Part shown: in pieces, positions 8,815 through 17,976 of the stretch | How positions within the stretch are numbered: position 1 is the stretch's first letter | Layout of the letters: every line of letters begins with the position of its first letter | DNA from: Bacteroidia bacterium | GTDB taxonomy: Bacteria; Bacteroidota; Bacteroidia; Cytophagales; JAAEPT01 | Reading direction: 5' to 3' | Assembly (NCBI GenBank): GCA_030431525.1 | Contig: JAUIJC010000002.1 | Coordinates: forward strand, 118,182 to 182,181 | DNA: 64,000 bases | The notes under the pieces: model-generated | Told to the model about the DNA's origin: nothing | Databases searched by the model: none | What the model saw: only the letters and a program-made list of their open reading frames with translations | Made by a program: the position numbers and the translations under genes

Positions 8815-9171
8815 ATGTTTTTGACGGACAAAAAATGTGTTCCCTGCGAAGGGGGAGTAGCCCCATTAAAAGGGCAGGAATTAAGAGATTACGCCTCCCA
8901 AATTGATTCTGCGTGGAGACTGCTGGGGCAGGATAAGATTCAACGGAATTTGGACTTTACAGATTTTAAAGAAGCCATGGGTTTCATTAATGATGTAGCC
9001 AACTTGGCTGAGTCCGAAGGTCATCACCCTGATATTCACATATTTTACAACAAGGTTACTTTGGAGTTATGGACGCATGCGATTCGAGGGCTATCTGAGA
9101 ATGATTTCATCTTGGCCGCAAAAATTGACGTTTTGTACACTTCAAATGCCTCCTTGAAAAGAACTGCCTAA
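8815..9171 (+). CDS. phhB: 4a-hydroxytetrahydrobiopterin dehydratase
   Basis: A 118-residue pterin-4a-carbinolamine dehydratase (PCD/DCoH). It dehydrates 4a-hydroxytetrahydropterin so the pterin cofactor can be recycled. The signature EGHHPDI is at about residues 81-87, and the WRL and FKEAMGFI segments of the fold are present. The N-terminus has an extra CVPCEGG motif, common in bacterial members. FolE and a PTPS homologue at 28.6-29.7 kb make a tetrahydrobiopterin-type pathway plausible. No phenylalanine hydroxylase gene is in the window. Confidence 0.92.
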   Translation: MFLTDKKCVPCEGGVAPLKGQELRDYASQIDSAWRLLGQDKIQRNLDFTDFKEAMGFINDVANLAESEGHHPDIHIFYNKVTLELWTHAIRGLSENDFILAAKIDVLYTSNASLKRTA

Positions 9172-9283
9172 AAAAAAGTTTGGCAGAAATTTAGAGCCAT
9201 GAACACCTTGTGTTTCGTGGTTTTTTTGTGCCCTGTTGTCCTCTCAATGACAGTTGGGGAACGCTTAACCCGAAACTCTTTGT

Positions 9284-9291
9284 TATATTTG
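9284..9291 (+). promoter_or_regulatory. Likely -7 box upstream of cysH
   Basis: TATATTTG matches the Bacteroidota TAnnTTTG -7 consensus 41 bp upstream of the cysH start codon. A -33 element at the standard spacing was not clear. Confidence 0.45.
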
Positions 9292-9332
9292 CGAGACGCA
9301 TGGAGGCGATTGTGTAACAAGAGTCACGGAAT

Positions 9333-9986
9333 ATGGATTTTGAAGGAATTAAGGCAAAACTCGAGGAGTATAAGAATGAGGGGAAAACAATGTTTACCTC
9401 TTCTTCCTTTCAGTCGCATAGTATTGTGCTGTTGCATATCCTGAGTCGTATTGATAAAAGCATTCCCGTGTATTTCATCAATACTGGTTTTCACTTTCCT
9501 GAGACGCTGAAATTCCGTGATGAGATTGTTGACCGCTTTGGGTTGAATTTGGTTGATCTCAAGCCCAATACTCCAAAAATTCAGCAGCGCGATGCGGCTG
9601 GCAGATTCCTTTATGCGTCCGATCCTGATTATTGCTGCCATCTGAATAAGGTTATACCAATGGATGCCGTGTTGGCGGAGCATGATATCTGGATTAACGG
9701 TGTGCGTGGCGACCAAAGTGCAGTGCGTAAGGCCATGCAAGTGGAGCAGCCAGCCCCACATAATACGGTGCGTTTCCACCCAATGCTGGATTGGAACAGC
9801 CGTATGATTTACCAATATCAAAAAGAGTTTGACCTCCCACGTCATGGACTGGAGGCCAAGGGTTATTTGAGTATTGGTTGTGAGCCTTGTACACGTCCCT
9901 TCGATCCAGAAATGGAAGAGCGTGAGGCACGATGGAGTGGAATGAACAAAGTAGAGTGTGGATTGCACACCTCCTTGGTCAAGTGA
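9333..9986 (+). CDS. cysH: Assimilatory adenylyl-sulfate reductase, [4Fe-4S] type
   Basis: A 217-residue CysH-family enzyme that reduces activated sulfate to sulfite. The P-loop-like SSFQSHSIVLLH is near residue 30. The iron-sulfur cysteines are in DYCCHLNK and GCEPCTRP, and the catalytic cysteine is in KVECGLHT near the C-terminus. The four-cysteine set indicates the APS-using, [4Fe-4S] branch rather than the E. coli PAPS type. No other sulfate-assimilation gene is next to it. Confidence 0.9.
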   Translation: MDFEGIKAKLEEYKNEGKTMFTSSSFQSHSIVLLHILSRIDKSIPVYFINTGFHFPETLKFRDEIVDRFGLNLVDLKPNTPKIQQRDAAGRFLYASDPDYCCHLNKVIPMDAVLAEHDIWINGVRGDQSAVRKAMQVEQPAPHNTVRFHPMLDWNSRMIYQYQKEFDLPRHGLEAKGYLSIGCEPCTRPFDPEMEEREARWSGMNKVECGLHTSLVK

Positions 9987-10095
9987 TAAAGTAGCTATTC
10001 GCTGAATTTCAGTGATTTAAGATTTTATTTGGTTTAGCCGTTTGCACCAGTTTTGGGCAAGCGGCTTTGCCTTTTCATAAAAATTCTGATTGAAG

Positions 10096-11025
10096 ATGTC
10101 AAAAGTCTTGGTGACAGGAGGCGCTGGTTATATTGGTGCCGTATTGGTGGATAGCTTGGCAAAGCAGGATGGTGTGGATGAGATTGTCGTTTTTGACAAC
10201 CTTGCACGCAAGAATTACGGTTTTTTCACCTCCTCCAAAAAGATTGAGGGCGCCAAGGTCAACTTTGTCATGGGTGACCTCTTGGATAGTCGCCAATTGA
10301 AAAAAGTGTTGGAAGGTGTTGAGGTGGTTTACCATTTGGCGGCCAAGACTACCGACCATTTTGCTGATGTTGATTCCCATGTTTTCGAGCAGGTGAACAA
10401 CTGGGGAACGGCTGAGTTGATGTATGCCATTGAGGAATCTTCAACGGTGAAGAAGGTGGTCTACCTGAGTTCCATGGGTGTTTATGGAAATTCTTCCCAA
10501 GGGCTTTGCACTGAGGAGACGCGTTTGAATCCACGCATGTTCTACGACATCTCCAAGATGCGCGGTGAGGAGCATGTGCTTCGTATGGAGGAAAAGGTCG
10601 AAACCTATGTGGTTCGTTTGGGCAACGTGTATGGTTACAGCCCATCCATGCGATTTGAGTCGGTGATTAACCGTTTCATGTTCGATTCGCATTTCAATGG
10701 TCGCATCTCCATCCACGGTAGTGGTAAACAGCGCAGAAGCTTTATCCATATCGATAAGGTTGCCAGCGTTTTGGTGGAGTTTATGGGTGGTAAAATCCCA
10801 ACGGGGGTTTACAACTTGGCGGATCATAACTCTTCCATTTTGGATTTGGTGGACCTCTTCAAAGAGCTTAATCCAGAGATGGAATACCTGTTCATCAACC
10901 AGAACATCGATCTGCGTGATGTGGTGATGGATACTGATTTGAAATTGAAACAGTATGTAGAAATGCCAGAAGGTGACTTGAAATCAGAGTTGGAGGCCTT
11001 TCAAGCTGAGCATTTGGCGTTTTAA
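10096..11025 (+). CDS. NAD-dependent sugar-nucleotide epimerase/dehydratase
   Basis: A 309-residue extended short-chain dehydrogenase. The Rossmann NAD motif GGAGYIGAVL is at residues 8-17 and the catalytic YxxxK is seen as YDISK at about 151-155. The upstream Ser is in LSSMGVYG. Family members epimerise, reduce or dehydrate nucleotide sugars; the exact substrate is not readable. The start is the ATG at 10096 rather than a TTG two codons upstream. It is a lone gene with no surrounding polysaccharide cluster. Confidence 0.83.
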   Translation: MSKVLVTGGAGYIGAVLVDSLAKQDGVDEIVVFDNLARKNYGFFTSSKKIEGAKVNFVMGDLLDSRQLKKVLEGVEVVYHLAAKTTDHFADVDSHVFEQVNNWGTAELMYAIEESSTVKKVVYLSSMGVYGNSSQGLCTEETRLNPRMFYDISKMRGEEHVLRMEEKVETYVVRLGNVYGYSPSMRFESVINRFMFDSHFNGRISIHGSGKQRRSFIHIDKVASVLVEFMGGKIPTGVYNLADHNSSILDLVDLFKELNPEMEYLFINQNIDLRDVVMDTDLKLKQYVEMPEGDLKSELEAFQAEHLAF

Positions 11026-11054
11026 ATTGATGCAATAATTGATAAGTGCGGACA

Positions 11055-11090
11055 AGACACATGGCTATTTGGTCATGGGTCTTTTTATTT
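11055..11090 (+). terminator. Terminator-like hairpin after the epimerase gene
   Basis: AGAC-CATG pairs imperfectly with CATG-GTCT around TATTTG-type loop sequence, followed by TTTTTATTTTT. It lies 30 bp after the stop. Confidence 0.6.
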
Positions 11091-11130
11091 TTGAGGAAGT
11101 TCAAAGGATTAATAATCCACTTTTAGGTGT

Positions 11131-12225
11131 ATGAAAAAATGTTGGTTGTTTAATCTACTTGCTTTGTTACTGTTTTCCTGTGCGGAACAGGGGCAGCAAG
11201 CTCAGGAGGAGTCAGAGGTTGTTGGCGTTCGCTATGCAAAAGGATTTTCCATTGACGAGCAGAATGGGTTCAAAGTGCTCAAAATGAGTGTGCAGGACCA
11301 ACAGGAACTGACCTATGTTTTGGTGCCCAAAGGTCAGCCACATCCAAAGCTAAAGGACGACGAACAAATCATTGAAGTGCCTTTGGAAAGGGTGGCAACG
11401 CTTTCATCGACTGATATTTCATTTTTGAAAAGCTTGGGACTTTCTCCAAATCTTGTTGCGATTGGGAAAGCGCAATATGTTCGTGACACTTTAATCCAGC
11501 AACGTTTTGAAAAAGGTGAGTTGGTAGAGCTTGGTAGCCCGATGGATCCCAACATTGAACAGCTGGTTGCCACCAATCCACAAGCTGTATTTATTGATCC
11601 TTCAGGTTATCAATACTTGCATCAACGGACTTCTGTGCCTGCTATTTTGGTTGCTTCCTATTTGGAGGCTCATCCCTTGGGAAGGGCAGAATGGATGCGA
11701 TTTTTTGGCGCTTTGATGGGGCAGAGCGATCGAGCTGACAGCTTGTTTCAAACTATTGAACAAGAGTATTTAAGTCTGAAAACCTTGGCGGATACGGTTC
11801 AGAATAAACCGACTGTGTTTGCAGGCGTTGACTATTCGGGCACTTGGTACATTCCAAATGGCGAGAGTTACGTTGCCCATTTTTTTGAGGATGCGGGAGC
11901 GGAATACGTCTGGAATGAGCTGTCGGGAAATGGCACAACGCCAATGGAGTTTGAGGCGGTTTATGAGAAAGCCTTGACAACGGATTTCTGGAGAGTCCTG
12001 CACATGGGAGCTTTAACCACAGAGTCTTTGGAAACTCAGAATGCACTTTACAAAGACTTCAAAGCTGTGAAGGAAAAGCAGGTGATTTATTGCGATACGG
12101 AGCTGACGGATTTTTATGGACAAGGCGTGGTGGAACCACAAGTCGTTTTGGCGGATTTAATTAAATGTTTTCATCCTGAGGTATTGCCAAAGCACGAACC
12201 AGCCTATTATCGCTTGGTGAAATGA
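11131..12225 (+). CDS. ABC transporter substrate-binding lipoprotein, FepB/BtuF-like
   Basis: A 364-residue periplasmic-binding lipoprotein. The N-terminus has a signal with lipobox LFSC (Cys at about residue 17). The type III binding fold shows the usual segments: VPLERVATLSSTDISFL, split as VPLERVATLS and TDISFLKSLG, then AIGKAQYV, GSPMDPNIEQLVATNP and PAILVASYLE. Family members bind iron-siderophores, haem or cobalamin. No permease or ATPase gene is nearby, so the ligand is unknown. A very strong terminator follows. Confidence 0.85.
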   Translation: MKKCWLFNLLALLLFSCAEQGQQAQEESEVVGVRYAKGFSIDEQNGFKVLKMSVQDQQELTYVLVPKGQPHPKLKDDEQIIEVPLERVATLSSTDISFLKSLGLSPNLVAIGKAQYVRDTLIQQRFEKGELVELGSPMDPNIEQLVATNPQAVFIDPSGYQYLHQRTSVPAILVASYLEAHPLGRAEWMRFFGALMGQSDRADSLFQTIEQEYLSLKTLADTVQNKPTVFAGVDYSGTWYIPNGESYVAHFFEDAGAEYVWNELSGNGTTPMEFEAVYEKALTTDFWRVLHMGALTTESLETQNALYKDFKAVKEKQVIYCDTELTDFYGQGVVEPQVVLADLIKCFHPEVLPKHEPAYYRLVK

Positions 12226-12228
12226 TTT

Positions 12229-12291
12229 ACACCTCTCAAAAAATAAGCCCTGAATCCGAATGAGATTCAGGGCTTATTTTTTGAGAGGTGT
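12229..12291. terminator. Bidirectional terminator with a perfect 28-bp stem
   Basis: A perfect 28-base inverted repeat surrounds a 7-base loop (CGAATGA). A/T tracts inside the stem (AAAAAATAAGCCC / GGGCTTATTTTTT) make it act in both directions. It separates two convergent genes. Confidence 0.9.
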
Positions 12292-12304
12292 TTTCTAAGG
12301 GAAG

Positions 12305-13273
12305 TTAATCCTCCTCATGGTTGCTGAAAGTATAGCTTAGGCCAAGTCCCAAAACTTGTTTGAACTGAAGGCGTGGACCTCTTTCATCGATATTGCCGTC
12401 TCCATTGCTATCAATCTCGAAGTTGATGTCATCGTCGTAAATCATGTTCAAGATCAGGGAGGTAGAAATGTATTTATTCACCTTGAAAGTCAGGAGGTTT
12501 TCAAAATACACATCTACATTTTGCGGGTTTTCCAAGTAGTTGGAGAACAGTGAAAGCTTGCTCTGTAGCTTGACGTTCTTTACGATTGGACCGCGATATT
12601 CCACACGAACAAAACCACCAGTCTCATGGCGAACGTTTTTACCAGGAGTGATTACGACACCAAGATCATCATAGATGGCACCTTCAACGCCAAAGTTCCC
12701 TGCGTCAGCAAGGTTTTGGTCATAAACAAAAGTGGTTCGTTGGGTGAGTGGAGAGATAGAAATAGAGAACCTGTCATTAGGTTTGTAATCCAAACCAAGG
12801 TTTACCATCAAGTAACCTGGGGCAAGGAATCGGGAAATGATGGTGCTATCATCATCAGCTGATTTACCAGGAGCGAACTGCGTATTGAAACTAACAGCAC
12901 CTGAGTAGAACCAATGTTTTCCGAAGTTAGCTCTGCGACCCATTTTGGATTCAATCAGGAGTTTGTCATCCGTTTTTAGGATGCCACGGCTTTCCTCATT
13001 GCGAAGACCAAAGTTGGTTTCCAAGCGGTTGTCCCAAAAGCGGTTTTTCTTCTTGTAGTTATAAAAAACGTTGAAGATGGCCGTTCCAGCAATGGAGTTG
13101 ACACCACCAGCGTTCCAGTTGCTGTAACTACTTTGGCTGAGGTTTACGGATGAAATACCATCCAGTTTCCAGTACTTGACGGAGTCCGCTGGCCGTGGCT
13201 CTTCACTGTTTTGCGCGTTGCCCCACAAAGCGCTGATTAACAGGAAAATCGAAAGGTAGAATTTTTTCCCCAT
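12305..13273 (-). CDS. DUF3078 outer-membrane beta-barrel-like protein
   Basis: A 322-residue exported protein with a cleavable signal peptide (residues 1-20, ending in NAQ). The body has alternating hydrophobic/aromatic strands and the DUF3078 features SYSNWNAGG and FWDNRLETNFGL. It ends in a strand with a penultimate aromatic region (LGLGLSYTF), typical of an outer-membrane barrel. DUF3078 has no established activity; it is common in Bacteroidota. A possible -7 box lies upstream. Confidence 0.8.
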   Translation of the reverse strand: MGKKFYLSIFLLISALWGNAQNSEEPRPADSVKYWKLDGISSVNLSQSSYSNWNAGGVNSIAGTAIFNVFYNYKKKNRFWDNRLETNFGLRNEESRGILKTDDKLLIESKMGRRANFGKHWFYSGAVSFNTQFAPGKSADDDSTIISRFLAPGYLMVNLGLDYKPNDRFSISISPLTQRTTFVYDQNLADAGNFGVEGAIYDDLGVVITPGKNVRHETGGFVRVEYRGPIVKNVKLQSKLSLFSNYLENPQNVDVYFENLLTFKVNKYISTSLILNMIYDDDINFEIDSNGDGNIDERGPRLQFKQVLGLGLSYTFSNHEED

Positions 13274-13310
13274 GTTGGTACGAAATCAAGATTCGAGTGA
13301 TTTTATGGCG

Positions 13311-13318
13311 CAAATTTA
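13311..13318 (-). promoter_or_regulatory. Possible -7 box for the DUF3078 gene
   Basis: The minus strand reads TAAATTTG, matching TAnnTTTG, 38 bp upstream of the start codon. The -33 region is weak. Confidence 0.4.
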
Positions 13319-13368
13319 CGGGAATACAGCTGATTTTCAGCCCGAAAATCGCTATTATATGCCTTGCC

Positions 13369-13399
13369 TTGTGCTACCATAGGAAACAGCTTATTTTTG
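13369..13399 (+). promoter_or_regulatory. Promoter of the topoisomerase IV B gene
   Basis: TTGT at 13369-13372, a 19-bp spacer, and TATTTTTG at 13392-13399 match the Bacteroidota TTTG-N19-TAnnTTTG pattern. The start codon is at 13462. Confidence 0.6.
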
Positions 13400-13461
13400 C
13401 TTACAAGTAAGTTCCTACGGAATATTCCCAATTCCACACTTTATTAACTTGATATTGTTTT

Positions 13462-15303
13462 ATGGCTAATTACACAGAAGATTCCATACGGTCGCTCGAC
13501 TGGAAGGAGCATATTCGCTTGCGTCCAGGGATGTATATCGGAAAGCTTGGTGATGGCTCGGCCAAAGACGATGGTATCTATGTGTTGGTAAAGGAGGTCA
13601 TTGATAACTGTATCGATGAACACATGATGGGCTTTGGTAAGCGCATCGAGGTGAAAGTGGGTGAGCACCGTGTGGATGTTCGCGATTATGGTCGCGGGAT
13701 TCCATTGGGAAAGGTGGTCGATTGTGTGTCCAAGATTAACACTGGTGGTAAGTACGACTCTGGTGCCTTCCAGAAATCGGTGGGATTGAATGGTGTGGGT
13801 ACCAAGGCCGTTAACGCACTTTCAACATATTTCAGGGTACAGTCGGTTCGCGAGGGGGAAACAAAAATTGCGGAATTCAACCAAGGGGAATTGGTCGAGG
13901 ATCATGCGATGGAGAAAACTTCCTTGAGGAACGGTACGCGTGTAACCTTTGAGCCAGATACCACAGTCTTCAAGAATTACCGTTTTATCCCGAACTATCT
14001 TGAAGACCTCATTTGGAACTATGCCTATTTGAATGCGGGCTTGACCATTATGTTTAATGGTCAGAAATACCATTCTGATAATGGTCTTTTGGATCTCCTT
14101 TCCCGAAAGATAAATGAGGAGAACCGTCGCTATCCAATCATCCACATGCGGGGTGAGGATATTGAAGTGGCCTTGACCCATGGCAACCAATACGGTGAGG
14201 AGTATTATTCCTTTGTCAATGGTCAGTACACTACTCAGGGGGGAACGCACCAGTCGGCATTGCGTGAAGCGGTTGTTCGTGTGATTCGTGACCACTTCAA
14301 AAAGGACTACGATGCGGCGGATATTCGCTCGGCCATAGTCGGGGCTATTAGTGTTCGTGTTCAAGATCCTGTTTTTGAGTCGCAGACGAAGACTAAGCTG
14401 GGTTCCCAGAACATGGCTCCAGAAGGTGCTTCTATTCGAAGCTATGTGTTGGACTTCTTGAAACAGGAGCTTGATAATTTCTTGCACAAGAATCCAGATA
14501 CGGCCACGGCTTTAGAAAAGCGAATCAAGCAATCGGAGCGTGAGCGTAAGGATATTGCTGGCATTAAAAAGTTGGCGAATGAACGAGCCAAAAAAGCGGC
14601 GGTTCATAACAAAAAATTGAGGGATTGCCGTGTGCACTTCAGTGATGAGAAGAAGGAGAACCGTTTGGAATCCACCATTTTCATCACGGAGGGTGACTCT
14701 GCGAGTGGTTCTCTGACAAAGGCGAGGGACGTACAAACTCAGGCGGTATTCTCACTCCGAGGAAAGCCTCTCAACTCTTTTGGTTTGACCAAAAAGGTGG
14801 TGTATGAAAATGAGGAATTTAACTTGCTTCAGCATGCCTTGAACATTGAGGACGACTTGGAGAATCTTCGTTACAATCGCATTGTGGTGGCAACGGATGC
14901 CGACGTGGACGGTATGCACATCCGTTTGTTGCTCTTGACTTTCTTCCTTCAGTTCTTCCCTGATTTGGTTCGAGAAGGACACGTCTATATTTTGGAGACG
15001 CCATTGTTCAGGGTTCGTAACAAGAAGAAAACGATTTATTGTTACAGTGAGGAGGAAAAGCAGAAGGCCATGAAGGAATTGGGAGGGAAGCCGGAGATTA
15101 CCCGATTTAAGGGTCTTGGTGAAATCTCTCCGGGTGAGTTCAAGGGCTTTATTGATGAGAACATCAAGTTGGAGCCAGTGGTCATTCGCGATGACAACTC
15201 CCTGCCTGAGCTTTTGAAATACTACATGGGAAAAAATACTCCACAGCGTCAAGAATTTATTATTGGCAACTTGAGGGTGGAGAAGGATATGGTGGAGGAG
15301 TAA
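13462..15303 (+). CDS. parE: DNA topoisomerase IV subunit B
   Basis: A 613-residue type IIA topoisomerase ATPase subunit that powers chromosome decatenation. The GHKL ATP site is seen in [11 protein letters not shown] (about 47-57), DYGRGIP, and [14 protein letters not shown]. The TOPRIM domain has TEGDSASGS near 410 and [10 protein letters not shown] near 475. The conserved C-terminal [15 protein letters not shown] segment is present. The length is short of GyrB and suits the Bacteroidota ParE type. The usual partner gene parC does not follow; instead a convergent nuclease gene does. GyrB is the alternative, less likely from length and the [11 protein letters not shown] context. Confidence 0.87.
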   Translation: MANYTEDSIRSLDWKEHIRLRPGMYIGKLGDGSAKDDGIYVLVKEVIDNCIDEHMMGFGKRIEVKVGEHRVDVRDYGRGIPLGKVVDCVSKINTGGKYDSGAFQKSVGLNGVGTKAVNALSTYFRVQSVREGETKIAEFNQGELVEDHAMEKTSLRNGTRVTFEPDTTVFKNYRFIPNYLEDLIWNYAYLNAGLTIMFNGQKYHSDNGLLDLLSRKINEENRRYPIIHMRGEDIEVALTHGNQYGEEYYSFVNGQYTTQGGTHQSALREAVVRVIRDHFKKDYDAADIRSAIVGAISVRVQDPVFESQTKTKLGSQNMAPEGASIRSYVLDFLKQELDNFLHKNPDTATALEKRIKQSERERKDIAGIKKLANERAKKAAVHNKKLRDCRVHFSDEKKENRLESTIFITEGDSASGSLTKARDVQTQAVFSLRGKPLNSFGLTKKVVYENEEFNLLQHALNIEDDLENLRYNRIVVATDADVDGMHIRLLLLTFFLQFFPDLVREGHVYILETPLFRVRNKKKTIYCYSEEEKQKAMKELGGKPEITRFKGLGEISPGEFKGFIDENIKLEPVVIRDDNSLPELLKYYMGKNTPQRQEFIIGNLRVEKDMVEE

Positions 15304-15305
15304 AA

Positions 15306-15341
15306 AAAATCCCCAAGGTCAATTTTGACCTTGGGGATTTT
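15306..15341. terminator. Bidirectional terminator between parE and the Rpn nuclease
   Basis: A perfect 17-bp inverted repeat (AAAATCCCCAAGGTCAA and its complement) around TT lies in the gap between the two convergent stop codons. Confidence 0.85.
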
Positions 15342-15348
15342 CTCTTTG

Positions 15349-16209
15349 TTAGAGTTTTTCAATCTCTTCAGCTGTTAACCCAGTACTTTTTGAAATTGCA
15401 TCAACAGGAAATCCATCTTTTTTTAAGGTTCGGGCAATCTCCTTTTTCTCATCCTCTCTAACCTTAAATTCAGCCTCCGCTTTAAGTGTGAAAAGTCTGC
15501 TTGCCTCATCCCTTAGGTTTTTTAGATGAAGCTTATATTTGGCTTGTTCATCCTCTGATAGGTTGTCAACCCTCAAAAGTTCTTTTGCCTTAAGTAAACC
15601 TTTGGCTTTAAACTCTTCTTTTATTTCGTTGTTTTTGAAGTAATAAATCCATTCGTCCAAGGTGTCATGGGCTACATCATCGAATTGATTTACCTTAATC
15701 ACGTAATATTCAGGGAATAAGTCTGAGGGAGTGATATTTCCTCCCATTAGTATTTTTTGTTTGGCAGATAATTCCAAACTGTCCCCTTTATGAATTCCTT
15801 CAAAGTGAGTTTTTCCGTGATAAACATAATCCTCACCTTGTCCCAAATCAAAATAGACAATGTTTACAGAATAGACCTTTTTGACTTGTTTGTAGGAATC
15901 GCCTAAAGAAATATATTCTGTAACGGCCTTTGAAGAACCGTAAATCATTCGTTGGAAATAGTCATGCTCTAATTGGTTCTGAACTTCGATGATTACCAGT
16001 TCTCCCTTGGCATTTTTAACCAATATGTCAACTCGGTTATATTTGTCTATTTCTATTTGTTGATTGCTTTCACTCTCCAGAATACTTTCGATTTGGATGT
16101 CCTCTTTCATCAGCTCTGATAAAAAGCCTTCTAAGACGGTATAATCTGCCTTATTTCTAAGCAGACGTTTCATCGCCCAATCAAATCGAATTAAGTTTCT
16201 GTCTTCCAT
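15349..16209 (-). CDS. Rpn/PDDEXK_2 family nuclease-like protein
   Basis: A 286-residue protein of the Rpn (recombination-promoting nuclease)/PD-(D/E)XK transposase-like family. The N-terminal FDWAMKRLLRNK is typical. The nuclease core shows an upstream Asp (RVDILVKN) followed by ELVIIEVQ, that is, D...E-x-Q in place of the canonical E-x-K. Tyr-rich YFQRMIYGSSK follows. The C-terminal 60 residues are charged and end with a repeat-like EIARTLKKDGFPVDAIS helix pair, also usual in this family. It lies 11 bp downstream of a DUF2384 gene on the same strand, so the two are probably one operon. Family members act on DNA; activity here is inferred. Confidence 0.85.
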   Translation of the reverse strand: MEDRNLIRFDWAMKRLLRNKADYTVLEGFLSELMKEDIQIESILESESNQQIEIDKYNRVDILVKNAKGELVIIEVQNQLEHDYFQRMIYGSSKAVTEYISLGDSYKQVKKVYSVNIVYFDLGQGEDYVYHGKTHFEGIHKGDSLELSAKQKILMGGNITPSDLFPEYYVIKVNQFDDVAHDTLDEWIYYFKNNEIKEEFKAKGLLKAKELLRVDNLSEDEQAKYKLHLKNLRDEASRLFTLKAEAEFKVREDEKKEIARTLKKDGFPVDAISKSTGLTAEEIEKL

Positions 16210-16220
16210 TTTCCAATGTC

Positions 16221-16436
16221 TTAACCAAAAATGCCGTGTTCAATACGACCTAATTCATCTAAGATTTTATTAAAACCCTCAGTGGTGTTTAAAAGGTCTG
16301 AGGGTTTTCCACCGATAAATGGGTTGTAGCGATTTAACCAACGGTTGAACTTTTCATCTGAGCCGAAGACTTCTTTTCCACGTTTGTAGAGTGCGGTAAG
16401 ATTGATTTTGGCTTTTTCCATCGAAAAGGAGTTCAT
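16221..16436 (-). CDS. DUF2384 (MbcA/ParS/Xre antitoxin C-terminal) protein
   Basis: A 71-residue protein consisting almost only of the DUF2384 toxin-binding domain: ALYKRGKEVFGS, NRWLNRYNPFIGGKPSDLLNT, split as NRWLNRYNPF and GGKPSDLLNT, then LGRIEHGIFG. Full-length antitoxins of this family carry an N-terminal Xre-like DNA-binding domain, which is missing here. The usual partner, a RES-domain NAD-cleaving toxin, is also absent; the next gene is an Rpn-family nuclease 11 bp away. It could be the antitoxin-like member of an atypical two-gene module, or a remnant. The ATG at 16436 has a palindrome some 30 bp upstream. Confidence 0.8.
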   Translation of the reverse strand: MNSFSMEKAKINLTALYKRGKEVFGSDEKFNRWLNRYNPFIGGKPSDLLNTTEGFNKILDELGRIEHGIFG

Positions 16437-16466
16437 GCCCTTTTGTAGCTATTGAGATAGATCCTT

Positions 16467-16519
16467 TCTAGCACAAGTTTCCAATTCTGTCGATAACAAA
16501 GACGGAAGCTTGTGCTAGA
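16467..16519. repeat. Inverted repeat upstream of the DUF2384 gene
   Basis: TCTAGCACAAGTTTCC and GGAAGCTTGTGCTAGA pair with one G-U mismatch around a 21-base loop. It lies between the divergently placed start of DUF2384 and the 3' end of tyrS, 30 bp upstream of the DUF2384 ATG. It could be an operator, or the terminator of tyrS, though no T-tract follows on the tyrS side. Confidence 0.65.
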
Positions 16520-16554
16520 GTGAATTCCTCAATAATAAGTTGAAACGAAGATTT

Positions 16555-17835
16555 TTATTCAACCTCCACCAAAAACTTATTTCTCCTTCCTTTTTCGATA
16601 AGGATGAACTTGCCTTGAAGCAATTCCACTTCAGCGTTAGCGTTTCCGTCGGTCACCTTGTTTTTGTTCACGCTGATTCCTCCTTGCTTGATCATTCGGC
16701 CAGCTTCCCCCTTCGATTTGAAAATTTCGTTCTGGGTAGTGGTTGAAAGGAGGGTAGCGAAAGTCTGCTCCTCTTCAAATTCAGCTTTGGTAACCTTGAT
16801 TTGTGGAACGCCTTCAAATACTTGAAGAAGGGTTGTCTCATCAATGGATTTCAATTCCTCAGTCACATTCTTTCCAAAGAGAATCTTGGAAGCCTTGATG
16901 GCAGTATCCAAAGCTTCTTTGGAATGCACGCGAACAGTTACGTCTTCGGCCAAAGCTTTTTGAAGGGCGCGCAAATGTGGCGCTTCTTCTTGTTCCTTTT
17001 CCAAAGCTGTTATTTCCTCTTCGCTCAGAAGGGTGAAGATGCGGATGTATTTCTTAGCGTCCTCATCGGAGACGTTCATCCAGAATTGGTAGAATTTATA
17101 AGGAGAAGTTTTCTCTGGGTCGAGCCAGACTGCGCCATCCTCAGTCTTACCAAACTTGGTTCCGTCTGATTTGGTCATCAACGGGCAGGTGAGGGCAAAC
17201 GCTTGGCCCTGTGCCTTACGTCGGATAAATTCTGTACCAGTCACGATGTTTCCCCACTGGTCCGAACCACCCATCTGCAAACGACAGTTTTTGGTGTCGT
17301 AGAGGTGGTAGAAGTCGTAACCTTGCAATAACTGGTAGGTGAATTCAGTGAAGGAAAGGCCTGTTTCCAGACGCTTTTTCACAGAATCCTTAGCCATCAT
17401 ATAGTTGACGGAAATGTGCTTTCCAGCATCACGCGCAAAGTCGATAAAGCTAAAGTCTTTGAACCAGTCGTAGTTGTTCAGGATTTCGGCTTTGTTCTCG
17501 CCTTCAAAGTCCAAGAACTTTTCGAGCTGTTTGCGAATGCCTTGGATGTTTTTGTCGATGGTTTCTTCGTCCAGCAATACGCGCTCAGCGGATTTGAAGG
17601 AAGGGTCACCAATCATCCCTGTAGCACCACCAATAAGCGCCAAAGGCTTGTGCCCGCAAGTTTGGAAATGCTTGAGCATCATGATGGATACCAAGTGCCC
17701 TACGTGTAGGGAGTCCGCCGTAGGGTCGATACCCACATAAGCCGTGGTCATTTCCTTCTCAAGTTGCTCCTCCGTACCCGGCATGATGTCGTGGATCATG
17801 CCTCGCCAAACCAATTCCTGAACAAAGTTTTTCAT
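16555..17835 (-). CDS. tyrS: Tyrosyl-tRNA synthetase
   Basis: A 426-residue class Ic aminoacyl-tRNA synthetase charging tRNA-Tyr. The HIGH-type motif appears as LHVGH at about residue 45 and the KMSKS-type motif as KFGKT near 235. The [11 protein letters not shown] segment binds tyrosine. A C-terminal S4-like RNA-binding domain follows ([10 protein letters not shown]). The start at 17835 gives MKNFVQEL. The frame stays open 11 codons upstream without family content. The leader holds a palindromic repeat and a TATATTTG -7 box. Confidence 0.93.
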   Translation of the reverse strand: MKNFVQELVWRGMIHDIMPGTEEQLEKEMTTAYVGIDPTADSLHVGHLVSIMMLKHFQTCGHKPLALIGGATGMIGDPSFKSAERVLLDEETIDKNIQGIRKQLEKFLDFEGENKAEILNNYDWFKDFSFIDFARDAGKHISVNYMMAKDSVKKRLETGLSFTEFTYQLLQGYDFYHLYDTKNCRLQMGGSDQWGNIVTGTEFIRRKAQGQAFALTCPLMTKSDGTKFGKTEDGAVWLDPEKTSPYKFYQFWMNVSDEDAKKYIRIFTLLSEEEITALEKEQEEAPHLRALQKALAEDVTVRVHSKEALDTAIKASKILFGKNVTEELKSIDETTLLQVFEGVPQIKVTKAEFEEEQTFATLLSTTTQNEIFKSKGEAGRMIKQGGISVNKNKVTDGNANAEVELLQGKFILIEKGRRNKFLVEVE

Positions 17836-17845
17836 CCTATTAAAT

Positions 17846-17935
17846 AGTGTATTATGTATTAGGTACAATGTATTATGATTTCATAGTTTGAATCATTCAT
17901 TGTACTTCATACATGATACATAATACATGTACTTT
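17846..17935. repeat. Imperfect inverted repeat in the tyrS-holA gap
   Basis: GTATTATGTAT and GTACAATG on the left are matched on the right by CATTGTAC and ATACATAATAC, giving a palindrome of simple TA-rich units. It lies in the tyrS leader. It resembles the half-repeat at 1884-1918 and is probably a mobile or slippage-born intergenic repeat rather than a T-box. Confidence 0.6.
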
Positions 17936-17945
17936 CAAATCCCCG

Positions 17946-17953
17946 CAAATATA
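17946..17953 (-). promoter_or_regulatory. Likely -7 box of tyrS
   Basis: The minus strand reads TATATTTG, a TAnnTTTG match, about 110 bp upstream of the start codon. Transcripts from here would carry the TA-rich palindrome in their leader. Confidence 0.45.
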
Positions 17954-17976
17954 GGTTTTATCAGTAGCTTTGCCGA

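Noticed and set aside
17846..17935. A T-box leader for tyrS
   Set aside because: No T-box motif or specifier loop is visible; the sequence is a simple TA-rich palindrome.
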